Shown: piece after piece, positions 21,217-33,160 of the stretch
How the letters are laid out: each line of letters begins with the position of its first letter
Numbering within the stretch: position 1 is the stretch's first letter
Origin: Aptenodytes patagonicus
Taxonomy: Eukaryota; Chordata; Aves; Sphenisciformes; Spheniscidae
Reading direction: 5' to 3'
Assembly: GCF_965638725.1 (NCBI RefSeq)
Contig: NC_134953.1
Location: forward strand, 10,129,001 to 10,193,000
DNA: 64,000 bases
Notes under the pieces: generated by a model
Told to the model about the DNA's origin: nothing
The model's database searches: none
Seen by the model: the letters and a program-made list of their open reading frames with translations, nothing else
Position numbers and translations under genes: made by a program

Positions 21217-24200
21217 CTAGAAGCAAAATATAATTTCTGTGATGGTTGTCACAAGGTACTCAGAGACCTTGTGAGTACTGCAGAGAATACAGTGTGCAAG
21301 AACTCCCACCTCTCTTTGGAAATGTTTGGCAGTATTTTGAAGAAAATGTCATATTTGCTCACATCTCAGGTTCATCCCTCCTTCTCCCTCCATTTTTGCC
21401 CATGCAGGATGCCTGTGTACTCTAAAACAATGGCAAACCATTGCTGGCCTCTCATCTGGGATTGCATCAAATGGACAGACATGCAACCAGAAACAGCAGT
21501 CATGTAGGAGCCCCAGGCAAGCATGGGGAGAGAGCTTACCGTGAGCTATCTATTAGTCTAGGACTACCCTTAAAGCCGGTTCTGCATTTAGTAACTCACT
21601 CAGCAGCATGTGTGCTATGTTGAGAATCAGTTAATAGATGACTTACGTCTGGAGGTCTGGGAGGGGATGATTCATATTCATGCTCTTCCTGCCCATCGGG
21701 ATGTTGATTCGTCTGAAGCAATGAACAAAACAGTGGCAAACAACATCTATGTACAATTCACAAACAACTGCATAAGCAGCACAGGGCAGTGAGAAAATGA
21801 TCTCAGGACATACGCAGGGGATAAATAACCACAGAGGGGATAACATCAGGGATAATATCCAACATATTCTAAGCTGGATGCCAATGAGAATGACCTTGCA
21901 GAGGGGAAACCTCAAAGCCTGAGCATTGCCTTTACTAGAACATCCAAAGTTTGTCTGGTCCTTTAACACAGGGGAAAACCCTCACTTCCACATTTACATC
22001 CAGGGGGAAAAAAAAGAGATGTTTACCAACAACAACTACAGGGAAATTGCCCCCCTCAGTACTGTTACACCTTTCTTTCGGAAGTAAGGAAACAGCGTGG
22101 TGCTACAGAAACTCCTGACTCTACCCCAGCAGTAAGGAGGTAGGCAAGGTGTGAAGACCCACCCACCCCATGGGCTGGAACACAGAAAAAAAGGTGACCA
22201 AGCTATGCATGCTACGAAACACCTTGGTAGCATTTCTGGAGCTAAGTAACACCATTTTGGAGTGGGAGGATCCCTAAATGAATGATTTCCTGTGGGAAAT
22301 GACAGAGAAATCCACTGAAGAACAGTGGTGGTAGATTTTTTTTAATTTCCTGCTAGTTAACAGCTCATTTGGAGGTGCCCCTTCAGGAAGTATTTTCATA
22401 TGAATTTCTCTTCTATCCTTATGAACCTGCAACTCCTAAGCTGAGGTACAGCCTTTGAGAGACAGAGCAGAGACAGTTTGAGTGCCTAGGGATGTGGTCC
22501 TGAACTTCCCGAGAGCTTCAGAAGGTGTTGAATCAGGTTTCTGATGTGGAGGTCTAGGCTGGGAAGTACAAGGCACCCAGGAGATGGAAGGTAGTCACCT
22601 GATTCCAGCTGTAGTTCTTCCACTGGAGAACACAGACCACCGCCAGGATGACTGCAAGGACCAAGACCAGGAAGCTGGGTATCCCTGCGGCTACTCCAAC
22701 CACCCAGGGCTCATACTAAGTCACAAAGAAAGACAGTCAGGTCAAACGCATGCAGTGGGATCCTTTAACTCTGTGCTTAGTAGCTGAGCAAGTGGCTACC
22801 ATACAACAGCAAGAAAAGCCAACGCGAGGAACAAAGCTGCAGCCCCGGATCAAAACAGTGGCATCCAGCCCAGCTGTACTGCACACTGAGACAGACAGGG
22901 AAGCAGAGATTTGATTTCAGAGGGAAAACGTTCCATGCAATCAATCAGATTAAATAATAAAATGAACTCTTACCCCAGAAGAACAATCTGCCTGGACAGC
23001 TGTGCTTCCAGACGTATGTGCAGAAGTCTAGAAATAAGATGGTTATAGAACATTTACAAAAAAGCGTTTCATACAAAGCAAGCAAGGAGAGAAGCTAAGC
23101 GAGCAGTTGCAAGACTTCAACAACAGCATGTGGTCAGTAACACATGGAGCACCCAGCTGCACCCTGAGGTCATGCCCTGTACTTGCCAATCACAAGCAAG
23201 AACCCGAACTCTGGTCCTTCCAACAATGGCTCTGACTGAATGGAAAGAATACACGTTTTTCCTCAAAAAGGGGCTTGAGGCTGGAAAAAAGCATACACAA
23301 GAGATAAGCACAAATATATGCCAGAGAAAGCTGGATTCAGAAGGAAAAGCAGCACAAAGGGGAGTGGGAAGCCCCAAGAAAAGATGTCGTTTTGCAACAG
23401 TCTGCTCTCTGTCTTTGCTACAATGCTAGAGGCAGCTGCCTGCACAGCCTTGCCTGAAGGATCAATTGGTGCCTTGGCTCGCAGATGCAAGGCATGCAGT
23501 GCAGGGCACTGGCAAACCTGGTGTACCCCAAACCAAAACCATCTGGCTTTTTCTAGCCATTCCAAATGTCACACCCAGCTCCAAATGGCAGGGCAGCTCC
23601 AGCAAGAAGGAAGTCCATCACACAGGCAGTGATGACGGCAGGTGCCTCACTTGTTATCCCCTCTGCCAGGCTGACCCACCATCTCAAGTTGACATTGCTC
23701 CAGCTGAGAGCCACAGGACCCAGCGTCCACCCTAGACAGCTGCGGGGAGCAGCCTCTGGGTATAGGCCAGAGCTCAAGAGCTGTATGTGCCTCCTCAAAG
23801 GCCACAGGTCAGCCAGGTCTCCTCTGGCCCCTGCAGCTAACAGATGCTCTGTTTAGTCAAGAACAACCATGATCAATACTCACATCTACATCCATCTTTC
23901 AGTAACTCAGTAGCCAGAAAAATTGCCCTTCCCCGTTCTAAGGCAGGTTGTGGCTAGACTGATTGTCCTCAATGCCTATAATTCAGCAGAAAAATGCAAT
24001 TGATCCCTGGCTGGGAAGATGCAAAACCAGAAAGGGTCTGTGTGTCAGAACAGAGACTATATTTCACAGTACAGTGAGCGGGAAGGTAGGATTAGAAAGC
24101 CCAGATCTTTACATGCCCACAACTCTTTGTGGGAAGAGAGCGGAACTCCATGTCTTTCAGCAAAGAATTAGCAGTGACGCGTATCTTATTTGGGTGGCAG

Positions 24201-27200
24201 GACATGTAAAGGACCCTCTGGTAACTGCTGTGATGGCTAATGGCCTGCTCCCCTCTTTACCCCCTCTCTCACCAGGAGAGAACAGAAATGAAATCTGAAA
24301 CGACATTCACATTCCCTTCGGTGAAAAGAGCAGGAAGAAAGTTCAGCTGCATTACAGGCTTAGCAAACTCACCTCTCGCTGGATTTGCTCATTTCTAAAT
24401 AAACAGGAAAACAGGCACAAATGCAGGAAAGTACTTTAAGCATCTCACCTGTCTTTACTGCTACAATATAATGTCAGCAGCATTAGGACAGCCTGTCAGA
24501 AGATCCGCATTCACCCATAAAAGCAGCGATTTCTCTTCCAGAATCCCACCCCCAGCTCCTACAGATAACGTGATGGTGAGTAGTCAGTTGATCTTCATCC
24601 TGTGCAGTGTACTTACTGAATTTACAATTGTGTTGTAAAACTGTGAGAAAGACTTTGTTGTCTCCTGCAGAAAAATTAAAAAAAAAAAAAAAAGAAAACC
24701 ACAACTGAGTATTAGCAATTGGGAGATGCCTCTGGCCAGGTGTGGGAGTGGGGAGGGGTGCTTCTGAAGTGACTGGAAATGATGCAATGGGAATATACTC
24801 ATTTGAGTTGAACAGGGAAGTCACGCTAGTTACTCCAGAGAAAACAAAAACCATGCCATGCTACTGAAAATGTGATACGAAGTAACATGAACCGGTTTGC
24901 CTGAATTGTTTATACCATGCAAGGCCTCTGAGTAGTCACGGACTTATCATTTAATGCATTTACCCTGACAGCTCCCCAGTGAGAAAGGGTAAGGCTGTTT
25001 AACCCCACTGTGGCTTGGGAGCTGAAGTACAGTGGCAGCTTGTAAAATAGCAAGGAATTGCACCTGCAGCCTTTGAGCCCCAAACTAATCCATGTGCCTG
25101 CTCCTGTTGATTCAAGGACAGCTGAAAATGATAGAAACACATTAACTCCTTCCTGACTAAATTGTTTCCACACATAGAAAGGGAGGCATTCAGAAGAGTC
25201 TCCGCTAGATGTGCTGTCTGTCTGCTAGGGTATAGAGACTCTGCCATCTGGGAGGAATGCAGAAAGAGGCTTGGAGACAGTTGAAAGCTGCTCTTAACCT
25301 CTCTTGCTGGTGCAGCTCTGCTGCTGGAAGCAATACTGGATCCATTACATGGTGAGCTCTGTGGGCAGCTGGGGCTGCCTGTAGGGATCGGTGCTGGTGA
25401 CGGTGTTGGGAATGGTACTGCGGAGAGGCAGTACCATACTTCAGAGGGGGGTATCAGGACAAGCAGTGCAGGAGCCGCTCCTCTCCTTAATCCAGGGGCA
25501 AGCAGTATGCACATCTGTATGGAACAGCTCTTTTAAGACACTTAGGTTCAGTGTTATACCTGAACGCCAGCCAGCCCCAGAAATATGTAAGAATTAAGTA
25601 AACTGGAGTGAAAGAGCAAAGCTGCTGAAGTCCCCCTTGGAACTGAAACTCTGGTGCTTTGGAAGGTGACAGGAAAAGGCTGAAAGAGAGCTTCGCTCTG
25701 CACCCACGAAAAGCCAGCAGAGAGGGAGCTGGCAGAAAATTGTCTGTTTTCTGACTGTGGGAAGTTCTGCTGCCATGCACCGAGTAGGGCCTGGCTACTT
25801 CAGAACAGGGAGGTCAATGCAGTGAAAGTTTGCCGATAAAAGTCTGGATACTGCAGGTTGTGGAGAAAGAAGGCTCAGAATGCAAGCAAGCTATGAGAGA
25901 CTTGGCTCAGTCTAAGTCCTGCAGTCTAGGAGCGGGGCACATCACTGGGTGTCGAGGACCATAATCCACAGCAAAGTCAAAGAGGGGGTGAGTTATTGAA
26001 ATATCCAGAAGTCATTCTCCCATTACAGATTCCAGCCAGAGGCTTGTTTAGAAGTGTGGCCTTTATACACAAGCTGTGGACATTGTACTGGAAGTGTAAC
26101 CTTTGAACAGCTTAGTTTAGGGGACAACAGATGTTGGGAAATGCCTCTGAGCATGCAGACACAGCTAGCAATCAGCCACCGAGTGAAAAGGATCTCTTTC
26201 AAACTCCTTAGAGGTCCAGCTGGGAATGAAATATAGCGGAAACATTTCTCACCCAAATTTTCTACTGTGCCTTCCTTGAACTTCCTCACTGAAACATGTT
26301 TGTGAACAGCTGACCTGTTAATGTTTGAGCTTGGATTTTCATATCTGCCTCTTCTCTGAAGCTGTAAATTTATTTTATTTCCTTCTTAGTTAAAGACAGT
26401 GCACTTAATGAACTTCATGATTATTTCCAGGACTGTGCATGCAGGTTAAATGAAAGTCTGAATAGAAGGAGCCACATAAAGAGCACATTTACATATGGTC
26501 ACCTTTCTGTGCTCAAGTTATTTGTGAAACTGTATTTGTGTGTGCAACTGACTTTTTACAAATTTCAGTTGCCAGCTAGGAATAGGTCATAACCTCACTG
26601 GTAGCTCTTGATTTGAGTAGAAATGTTTTTCCTAGCTTATTCAATCACAGCTCCAGACCAGGTTTAAATACTTAGTTTCTTAAGGTGGGACACTAGTGGA
26701 CAGACTGTATGAAGTAAGCCCTTATTTAAAGAAAAAGCCTGGTTCTGCACTTAAATCTCTAACAGGCGACTTGCAGGGCACTGGGCATTTGTGCTCTCCC
26801 CTGAGCTGCTTTTACTTACAAAATGGAGGATTCAGGGTATCTTACTAAGACCATTGTATTTGGAAACCGAAGTGTCTAACCTGCTAGCAAGCAAATACAG
26901 AAAACTCTAGCAAGACACTGAGAAATAGGCTGTCTCTCTCAATCGTACAATGGTTTAAAGCCATTGTCTCAAGTCACTTGCAAAAATGGATCAGTATGCA
27001 AGTTTGTATGCCAGCCATGTCAGGAGAGACAAGGCTGTCCTTTACGTGAAAATTACTATTCACTTCCAATTTATTTAGTTCAAAAAAGAAAGAGGACACT
27101 TCTAATCCTCCTGATTAAAACTCCTGACCACTGCTCTGAAATTTCTACATGTAAAGTGAATGTTATTCAATATTGTGATATCTTTCTATGCCTGCACTGC

Positions 27201-28537
27201 CCCTGCTTTTGCTCATAAGATTGCACTGACTACTCCAGAGTGATGTTTACAGGGCTGTGAGCATCAGTGGCCCTGATGTGAGTCAGGTAGATTTCCCAGC
27301 AGCATTAACTACAGCAGCTACCGTCTGCCAAGAGCACATCTTGGGTGAGAGAAAGCCTTATATTGCAGCTGAGGTAAAAATAACTGCTGCAACCTCTCCC
27401 TCTCCCTTTTTGCCACTCAATAACTCATAGCAGCCTACAGTCCTGGAACATGATGGAGAGACCACAAGGAGACAGGCCTCTTCCCTAACCAAAATCAGCA
27501 TCACTGGGCCCCTGTGGCTCTGTACGGAGGGCTTCTCACTGAAGGGAGCAGAGGGGAGATGAACAAATGCAGTTGACACACACATCCAGCAATCGGATGC
27601 TCTGGATTTACTTCTCAGATTTACCACAGATGCTTCCACCTCTCAGCATCAACTCTCCAGCATACGGATAATACTCCCTTTCCCTTAGCTGTTCTCGCAC
27701 TTGTTCAAACTGTGCTTGTTCATGGGCAGGGACCATCTCCTCTTCTGGAGCCTATACACCTCCAGGGGTAACACCTGGCCAGCTCTTGGATGGAGCTGGG
27801 ACAGGCTACGTGCCATTCACTGGGTAGTGCTGTGGAAGAGACAGACAAAGGGAGATCCCAAGGGGATCAATATGGGGAAGTGAAAGAAGGTCAACAGAGG
27901 TTAGAAAGACCAAAGCCACTAATCTATTTCTGTCTGTATGCCGTTAACAAGTAACTTTGTGCTGCACTCCCCTAGCTCTGCTGTCAATCCAAGATGCTTT
28001 GAGAACATGTTTTCAGTGAATGCTCATGGAATTAATTCATTATTAAATTGCAGAGGAGAATGTTGCTTTAACCTCAGAGCCAGCTAGCTGCTGGGAGGAA
28101 GGAGGTTTCACTCCCAGCCACTCTCACCTGGCCATTTCTAAATAGACAGTGTGCATTTCAGCAGGTCCCATCTCCCAGGACAGGAAATCTCCTCAAGAAG
28201 GGTCCACTGCATGATCCGGGGCACAAGCCTCCTCTTTGCTCCAACCACCCTAAGACCAGGCGATACCTCTAGGACAGAAAAGCTGGGGTAGACGCTAAAA
28301 CCCAAGCAGGTGTCTGAAACCACTGGCTGCACCATAAGGAAATGCAGAACTAACGAAGGGGCCAGCTTGATTGATCTGGTCAGGGCAGAGAACGGGAGGG
28401 TTAAACACTCCCGGCAAACTTTTGATCCAACAGCTAAGTGGTCCCGTGGCCTCTCGTCTCCTGTACTCTGACCTCCCCTGGCTACTTCCATCCAAACAAG
28501 ACTCAATGGACTCGACAGGATGACTCTCACTCACCAT
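21043..28537 (-). CDS. OPALIN: OPALIN (TMEM10)-like oligodendrocyte membrane protein, complete
   Basis: Coding exons, 5' to 3' on the minus strand: 28535-28537 (ATG only), 24617-24664, 22974-23027, 22599-22715, 21647-21712, 21043-21216. All joins are phase 0 and total 462 nt (153 aa). The short ectodomain is rich in Thr/Ser (METTKSFSQF, VNSTSAHTSG) with an N-S-T sequon created across a splice junction and a DC pair. It is followed by one TM helix (VGVAAGIPSFLVLVLAVIL) and a roughly 90-residue cytoplasmic tail with acidic and proline-rich parts. Human OPALIN as I recall it has the same plan: SFS near the start, an NTT sequon, DC, then AAGIP opening the TM, and IYV in the tail. Position next to TLL2 in the same orientation fits the mammalian locus. 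OPALIN sits in paranodal loop membranes of CNS myelin. The family call rests on short motifs plus synteny; another single-pass adaptor is possible. Confidence 0.7.
21249..21274. repeat. 9-bp hairpin near the OPALIN last-exon acceptor
   Basis: TCACAAGGT and ACCTTGTGA with an 8-nt loop, 33-58 nt upstream of the final OPALIN acceptor, a zone that could hold the branch point. Confidence 0.5.
21647..21712 (-). CDS. OPALIN: OPALIN exon 5 (acidic, proline-rich tail)
   Basis: 66 nt, phase 0, between CTTCAG and GTAAGT. It encodes TNQHPDGQEEHEYESS followed by PPRPPD. Confidence 0.65.
22599..22715 (-). CDS. OPALIN: OPALIN exon 4 (transmembrane)
   Basis: 117 nt, between CTTAG and GTGACT. It encodes EPWVVGVAAGIPSF and a hydrophobic helix ending VCVLQWKN. 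GxAAGIP opening the helix is the best single match to OPALIN. Confidence 0.75.
22974..23027 (-). CDS. OPALIN: OPALIN exon 3 (ectodomain)
   Basis: 54 nt, phase 0 at both ends, between TTTCTAG and GTAAGA. It encodes TSAHTSGSTAVQADCSSG; the Asp-Cys shortly before the TM is shared with mammalian OPALIN. Confidence 0.7.
24373..24394 (-). other. Possible 22-nt decoy or poison micro-exon in OPALIN intron 2
   Basis: TTTATTTAG at one side and GTGAGT at the other frame 22 nt that begin AAATGAG. If spliced in, the reading becomes K-stop. No transcript evidence is visible; it may be chance. Confidence 0.2.
24617..24664 (-). CDS. OPALIN: OPALIN exon 2 (ectodomain)
   Basis: 48 nt, ETTKSFSQFYNTIVNS, preceded by a strong poly-T/C tract and CTGCAG and followed by GTAAGT. 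It ends in AAT-TCA, completing N-S-T with the next exon. Confidence 0.65.
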
Positions 28538-28651
28538 TTTGCTCTTCTTCCTGAGAAATCCCTGCATACATTAACAGCAGACCGCCCGACGCCAGGGTTA
28601 GTGCTCCTTTTAGGATGAGTTTCTCTTCCTGCTAAAAACTGAACTGCGGAC
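28535..28651 (-). CDS. OPALIN: OPALIN first coding exon (mostly 5'UTR)
   Basis: Acceptor CTTTGCAG at its 5' edge implies a further non-coding exon upstream. The exon ends AAAATG|GTGAGT, so the ATG is its last codon. With the next exon's G this gives A at -3 and G at +4. An in-frame ATG ten codons earlier (about 28565-28567) would add MQGFLRKKSK but has a weak context. Confidence 0.6.
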
Positions 28652-28654
28652 CTG

Positions 28655-31490
28655 CAAAGAGGAAGAGACAATGGCATTTCCCTCAGGCTGACTCAGACAA
28701 CCTGGCTGGGTCCCAGCACACCTGATAGAGCCAGGTCCCTGCCAGGGGCAGGGTCTGGCACGCACCTGGCAAGCTAGGCTTCAGGGTGTCAGGGACTCTG
28801 CCTCTTCTCTGCCAGCCCCACGGCAAATAAAACTGCTCCTGGCTCCGAGGGTGTGTTTAATATGTACCACAGATCAGCCTGAGGGGAATCCTGCTTTTGC
28901 TTTCTAAGGCTCACACCTCTTCTGCCAGACCACGTTTGCTGGAAACACCAGGACAAAGCAGAGTATTTCTGCTGGCTTGATGCTGACACCAACGAGCCTG
29001 ACTGGTCTGAGGCATTGTTCTGTGTCTGAAGTGCGCTGTACCACTGGGTACTCGTGTTTTTAAAAGATGAAGAATCTCCTGGCAGACAATGGATATTCCC
29101 TTCAGCATCTTGCACATGGTGACTAGATGATCCTTGGCATTTTCTGGAAAATTAAGCCCTGTTTTGAGAAATAAGCAGAGAAAATGAGGACTGGCCATGT
29201 CACACAGCACTGGTGGCAGGCAATCAGTGTGGAAAGAGATGTTAAGGGAACATGCTAGTTGAACAGCAGGGAAGATACAAGCCTGCAGAAGATCTTTACA
29301 CATACAACAGATAGATCGTGCACTCAGTAAGAACCTATCTTGCTGCAATTGCAAATGTCTCTGTGTTTCTCTAACAGCTGTGACTACAGTTCATATTCCA
29401 CCTTTTATTTTACCTCCTATTTCTCACTGGCTTCACTTGGGCTGCATCATTTTGGACTGTAACTCTGTTTGACTGAAGGCTTCCTGGCCCTTCTAAAATG
29501 GGAAATGATGTCCACCTGGTGACTTGACTGTCAGCCTCCAGGCTCATACTGTGCCATGATACTCTGGTGCAGGAGGCTGCATGGAGATGCTTATTCCTTA
29601 CTCTGTTGCTGCTTTGCCTTTGGGATTAACTGGGAGGAAATTCAGTCACCACAAAGGTTTGAGTGGCTGTGACACACACCACAGGAAATGTTCTGGGTAG
29701 TGGGACATGCAGGAACTGGTTATGTGTTGAGCAAAGAACACAGACATGATCCTTAGCAAGCAGGGTAGACATCAAACAGAGGACAGAGAGGAAGAAAAGC
29801 ATTTTAGGTGCTGCCTAGCTACTGAACGTTTTGCTGCCACAGTGACAGTGTGGACCACAACTTTGCAGTAAGGAACGTCTGCCTCACGCTCATCCTGCTG
29901 CCCTTTGCACAGGAGTTTCATGTCCCAGGGTCTTTGGGACCTGCTGCCGAAGGCCACACCCTGTAGTGTAGTAAATGAGCCTCCTCTTTTTGAAGTCTAC
30001 TTATGGACTAATTCCCAGATCCCTAGTGGTTATTGCTGCAGATCTGCATCTCAGCCCACTAAAGCATAAGTGTAGAACATGAAGCACAATGATGTAGCCC
30101 TTTGGCTGACCAACTTGTTCCTCTGCCCCACTTCCTAAATGCTCTCTTGATTGCAAAAGCCAAGACAAAGCAAAAGGCTCAGGGGAAAGTCGCTTCCTGC
30201 AGAGAGTAAATCCCACCCGGTATTAGCAGTAGACACAAACAACAGTTGGCAGAACAAGGAATGTATTAAGAAATTTCCTTCCCTTGAGGAAGTGGTAAAT
30301 GCATGCATACAACAGAACATGCAACTGAATCCACAGTCTTTAATGAATGCAGAGACTTGCTCTGGGCACAGGTACATTTGTGATTGCCCCCACACCCCCC
30401 TCTCTCCTCCCCCTCTTAAAAAATTATTTTAGTTAGTGAAATGTAAAACCACACAAAGACCAGAATATGGATACACACCTTAGAGGGTCTGACATTTTGT
30501 TCTTTTTTCTTAAGAAACTTTCACACATTTAGAATTATTGACTGTTGAGCCCAGTCAGTACAGCAGAAAAATTCTACATAGATCATTGGTTGAAATGCAC
30601 AGTACAACAGTTGTGAGCACACTGTCACAAGAGACATCTGCATGAATGCTAACAAGTGTAGTAGGTCCATCAAACCACATTGCAAGCATCTGCAACGAAC
30701 CAGTCTGGGGAAGATGGGAAATTACCAGAACATAGAACAGAGATGTTAAAGTACATGGGAAGCTGCTACAGTTACTTCTCTCCAGAGTCATTGCTCCTGT
30801 TAGAAAGCTAGGAAACAGGAACCGCTGCTTGCCACCTGAAACTTTCCTTCTGTTTCACAGGGATTGATGTCACGCTTTTATTGCCAGACCTGAGTCGCTG
30901 CGATTTTGCTTGAACAGGGGCAAGGAAGAGAAGGACAAACGCAGACGCCATCTAGCAGAGCTCACTTCCCCAGACCTGCATGGTCAAACAGCTTGAGATC
31001 AGAGGTCTTGCCTGTAAAAAGGCCACAAAATTTGAAAAGAGGAACAAAACAGAGCTAAAAAACCAACCACGGAAATAACGTGGTTTTATACAGCCTGCAA
31101 TAAAGCTATAGTCAATGGTACAGTATTGTTCACGTGACACTTATTAAGGCTTTGACTACTGGTCGTCTACATGCACATTTTATATACATATAATCTTTTA
31201 TGTGTGTGTATAAATTATTTTTTTTTCTTGTTCTAAGCAAGAAAATATTTTCATGCATTTGCTTCTCCTAGTATTCACAATACTTGGACCATATTCTGTT
31301 CAAGGACTTCTGAAGAGGGCTGGGTCTATTTATTATCCATCTGGAAATGCCCTCATCTCCAGGAATGTCATTTGTGCCTGACAGCGGTGCTGGCCCCACA
31401 CTTCTCCACAGTCATACATCAGAGAGGAGGTGTCACCCCGGAGCCTGACAGTATATTGGTTATGTAAACATAGTAATCCTTGGATTATAA
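28655..31490. other. Intergenic region between OPALIN and TLL2 3' end
   Basis: About 2.8 kb upstream of OPALIN, containing its unseen promoter and first exon. Short open frames on both strands show no domain. I could not place the donor that matches the acceptor at 28651. Confidence 0.35.
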
Positions 31491-31494
31491 ATAC

Positions 31495-31500
31495 TTTATT
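31495..31500 (-). terminator. TLL2: Candidate poly(A) signal of TLL2
   Basis: AATAAA on the minus strand in AT-rich sequence; no closer canonical hexamer was found after the stop. Confidence 0.4.
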
Positions 31501-33025
31501 AAAGCTAACATACCTCAGCTTTTAGCTCATAATTGCCCATGAGTGCCTTAATGAAATATCATTCAGAAAAAAGTTTTCTTTTTTCCTTCTCTTTTTTTTC
31601 TTCCCATATCAACAGCTCAATTACAGAGGTTCCCCCAAAAGCAGAGTTTTCCCTACTTTTTCCCCAAAGAAGTGCCAAACTACCTGTTAATTCTGCAAGC
31701 CCATGGCTTGGTAGCTTCCATGTACATAAATAACTGCAACACAGAGCATGTCTGAGCCTTATAGCTCAAAGTGCTTAAGTCACCATCTCGCTTGCACCCC
31801 TGAAGCTAAGAGACTGGGCCATGGGCCAGCAAGGAACAGGGAGGAAGCAGAAACCAGCAGAGCTTTTCCGTTCCTAGTCCCGTGCCTGGAGCTTGCACAT
31901 GTTTGACAGGTTCCCAGGGCTCACCAGAGCTGACCTGTAGCATGGCCTGTGCCCCTCTGCCTCAGGGACACCCTGACTATCTCTGGCCCAGCATTTCCTT
32001 CGGTGAGACGCTCTGGCTAGCTGATGCTGCGGAGCACTCCTAGGTTGCGGTGGGGAGTCCTGGGGAGAGCAGCTCAGCTGCGAAAAGGAAGGGCTCACAG
32101 GGAAGCGGTACTAAGGAAAGGAAGCAGCGTAAAGAAGGCTGAGAAAGCAAACATGGGTGGAGTGAGGAGGAGAGATTCCTTATTTAAGGCCTGGACTGCT
32201 GCCACAGGCCCCTGAGCTGCCTTGCCTGGTGGTGTAACTGGAGCACACTGTCAGCACTCCAGCTGCTAAGCTTTGCCACCTTCATGCCTTGCACCTCACC
32301 ACAGCACTTCCCGTCAGCCACCACCTTTCCCTTGGCCACCGCATCAAAGTACTTCCATTCAACGTATACCATGACAATTACTGCAAATCAGGCACTGGGC
32401 CCTTCTTGTTCACCGTGATCCAAGTAGCTAGCAGCCCTAAAGAGACTGCCCCTGTGCCCCTGCCTAGTTCTCAACCCACAATAACTGAGACAATAAATAG
32501 ATGGGACAGAAGGAGTGATGGAGTTCTAGCCATCTGGTTGTTCACTTATTGCACAGAGTATTTTGGGTTGGTAGGGGAGAGTGTGCAGCTCCCAAAGTCC
32601 TTTGAGAAAACCCTACTGGGTGACTGTCCACATCACCTGCTCCAGAAAATGTGTTCAGACGGCTCATGTGTACAGGATGCTTAGGAAATGCCACCTAGAA
32701 ACAGGATACGCAAGAGACAAAGGCTTTTCTCAATTCAAGCTCAGTCTTCACTCAGCCCCATGGCAAGCTGTGCAAAATACAATGTTTGTGCCCTGGCAGG
32801 TATGATTAGAAGACAATTTTTGGTCCTGGGTATGTTAACAAGACAGGGTCATGCTAATAATTGCAGAGGCAAACCTTTGAGACTGGATTTAGTTTTAGTT
32901 ACAGAAAATACTGTACACTGCTTTTGGCCAGGTGCACAGAAGCTTTAAAAAAAAAAAAAAAAGGCAAAGATCACGGTTAAATGTCTCAATCTTCAGATGG
33001 GGAATGTCTGTGAGGAGCAGTCAAA
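31495..33025 (-). other. TLL2: Probable TLL2 3'UTR
   Basis: Downstream of the TLL2 stop, the first minus-strand AATAAA I find is at 31495-31500, implying a 3'UTR of about 1.5 kb. A 16-base A run on the plus strand (32947-32962) lies within it and would be U-rich in the mRNA. Confidence 0.4.
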
Positions 33026-33160
33026 CTACTTTCTCATGTGCAATGCATCCTGAAATTTGGTACTTATGTATCGGGCGTGAAAGCCTTTCTTATTGATGGT
33101 GTCGTCTGTATGGAATCGAATCATGATGGAATCTCCTGCAGAGTAGATTTCTTCCAGAGG
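33026..33160 (-). CDS. TLL2: TLL2 last exon: CUB5 end, tail and stop
   Basis: It encodes [34 protein letters not shown] and FQDALHMRK, then TAG at 33028-33026. Confidence 0.93.
   Translation of the reverse strand, partial: PLEEIYSAGDSIMIRFHTDDTINKKGFHARYISTKFQDALHMRK

Noticed and set aside
20926-21507. 193-codon plus-strand open frame
   Set aside because: Antisense to the OPALIN last exon and its intron; no recognisable domain.
32944-32962. Poly(A) run suggesting a processed retrocopy on the plus strand
   Set aside because: No gene homology or target duplication around it, and it falls in the TLL2 3'UTR; simple homopolymer.
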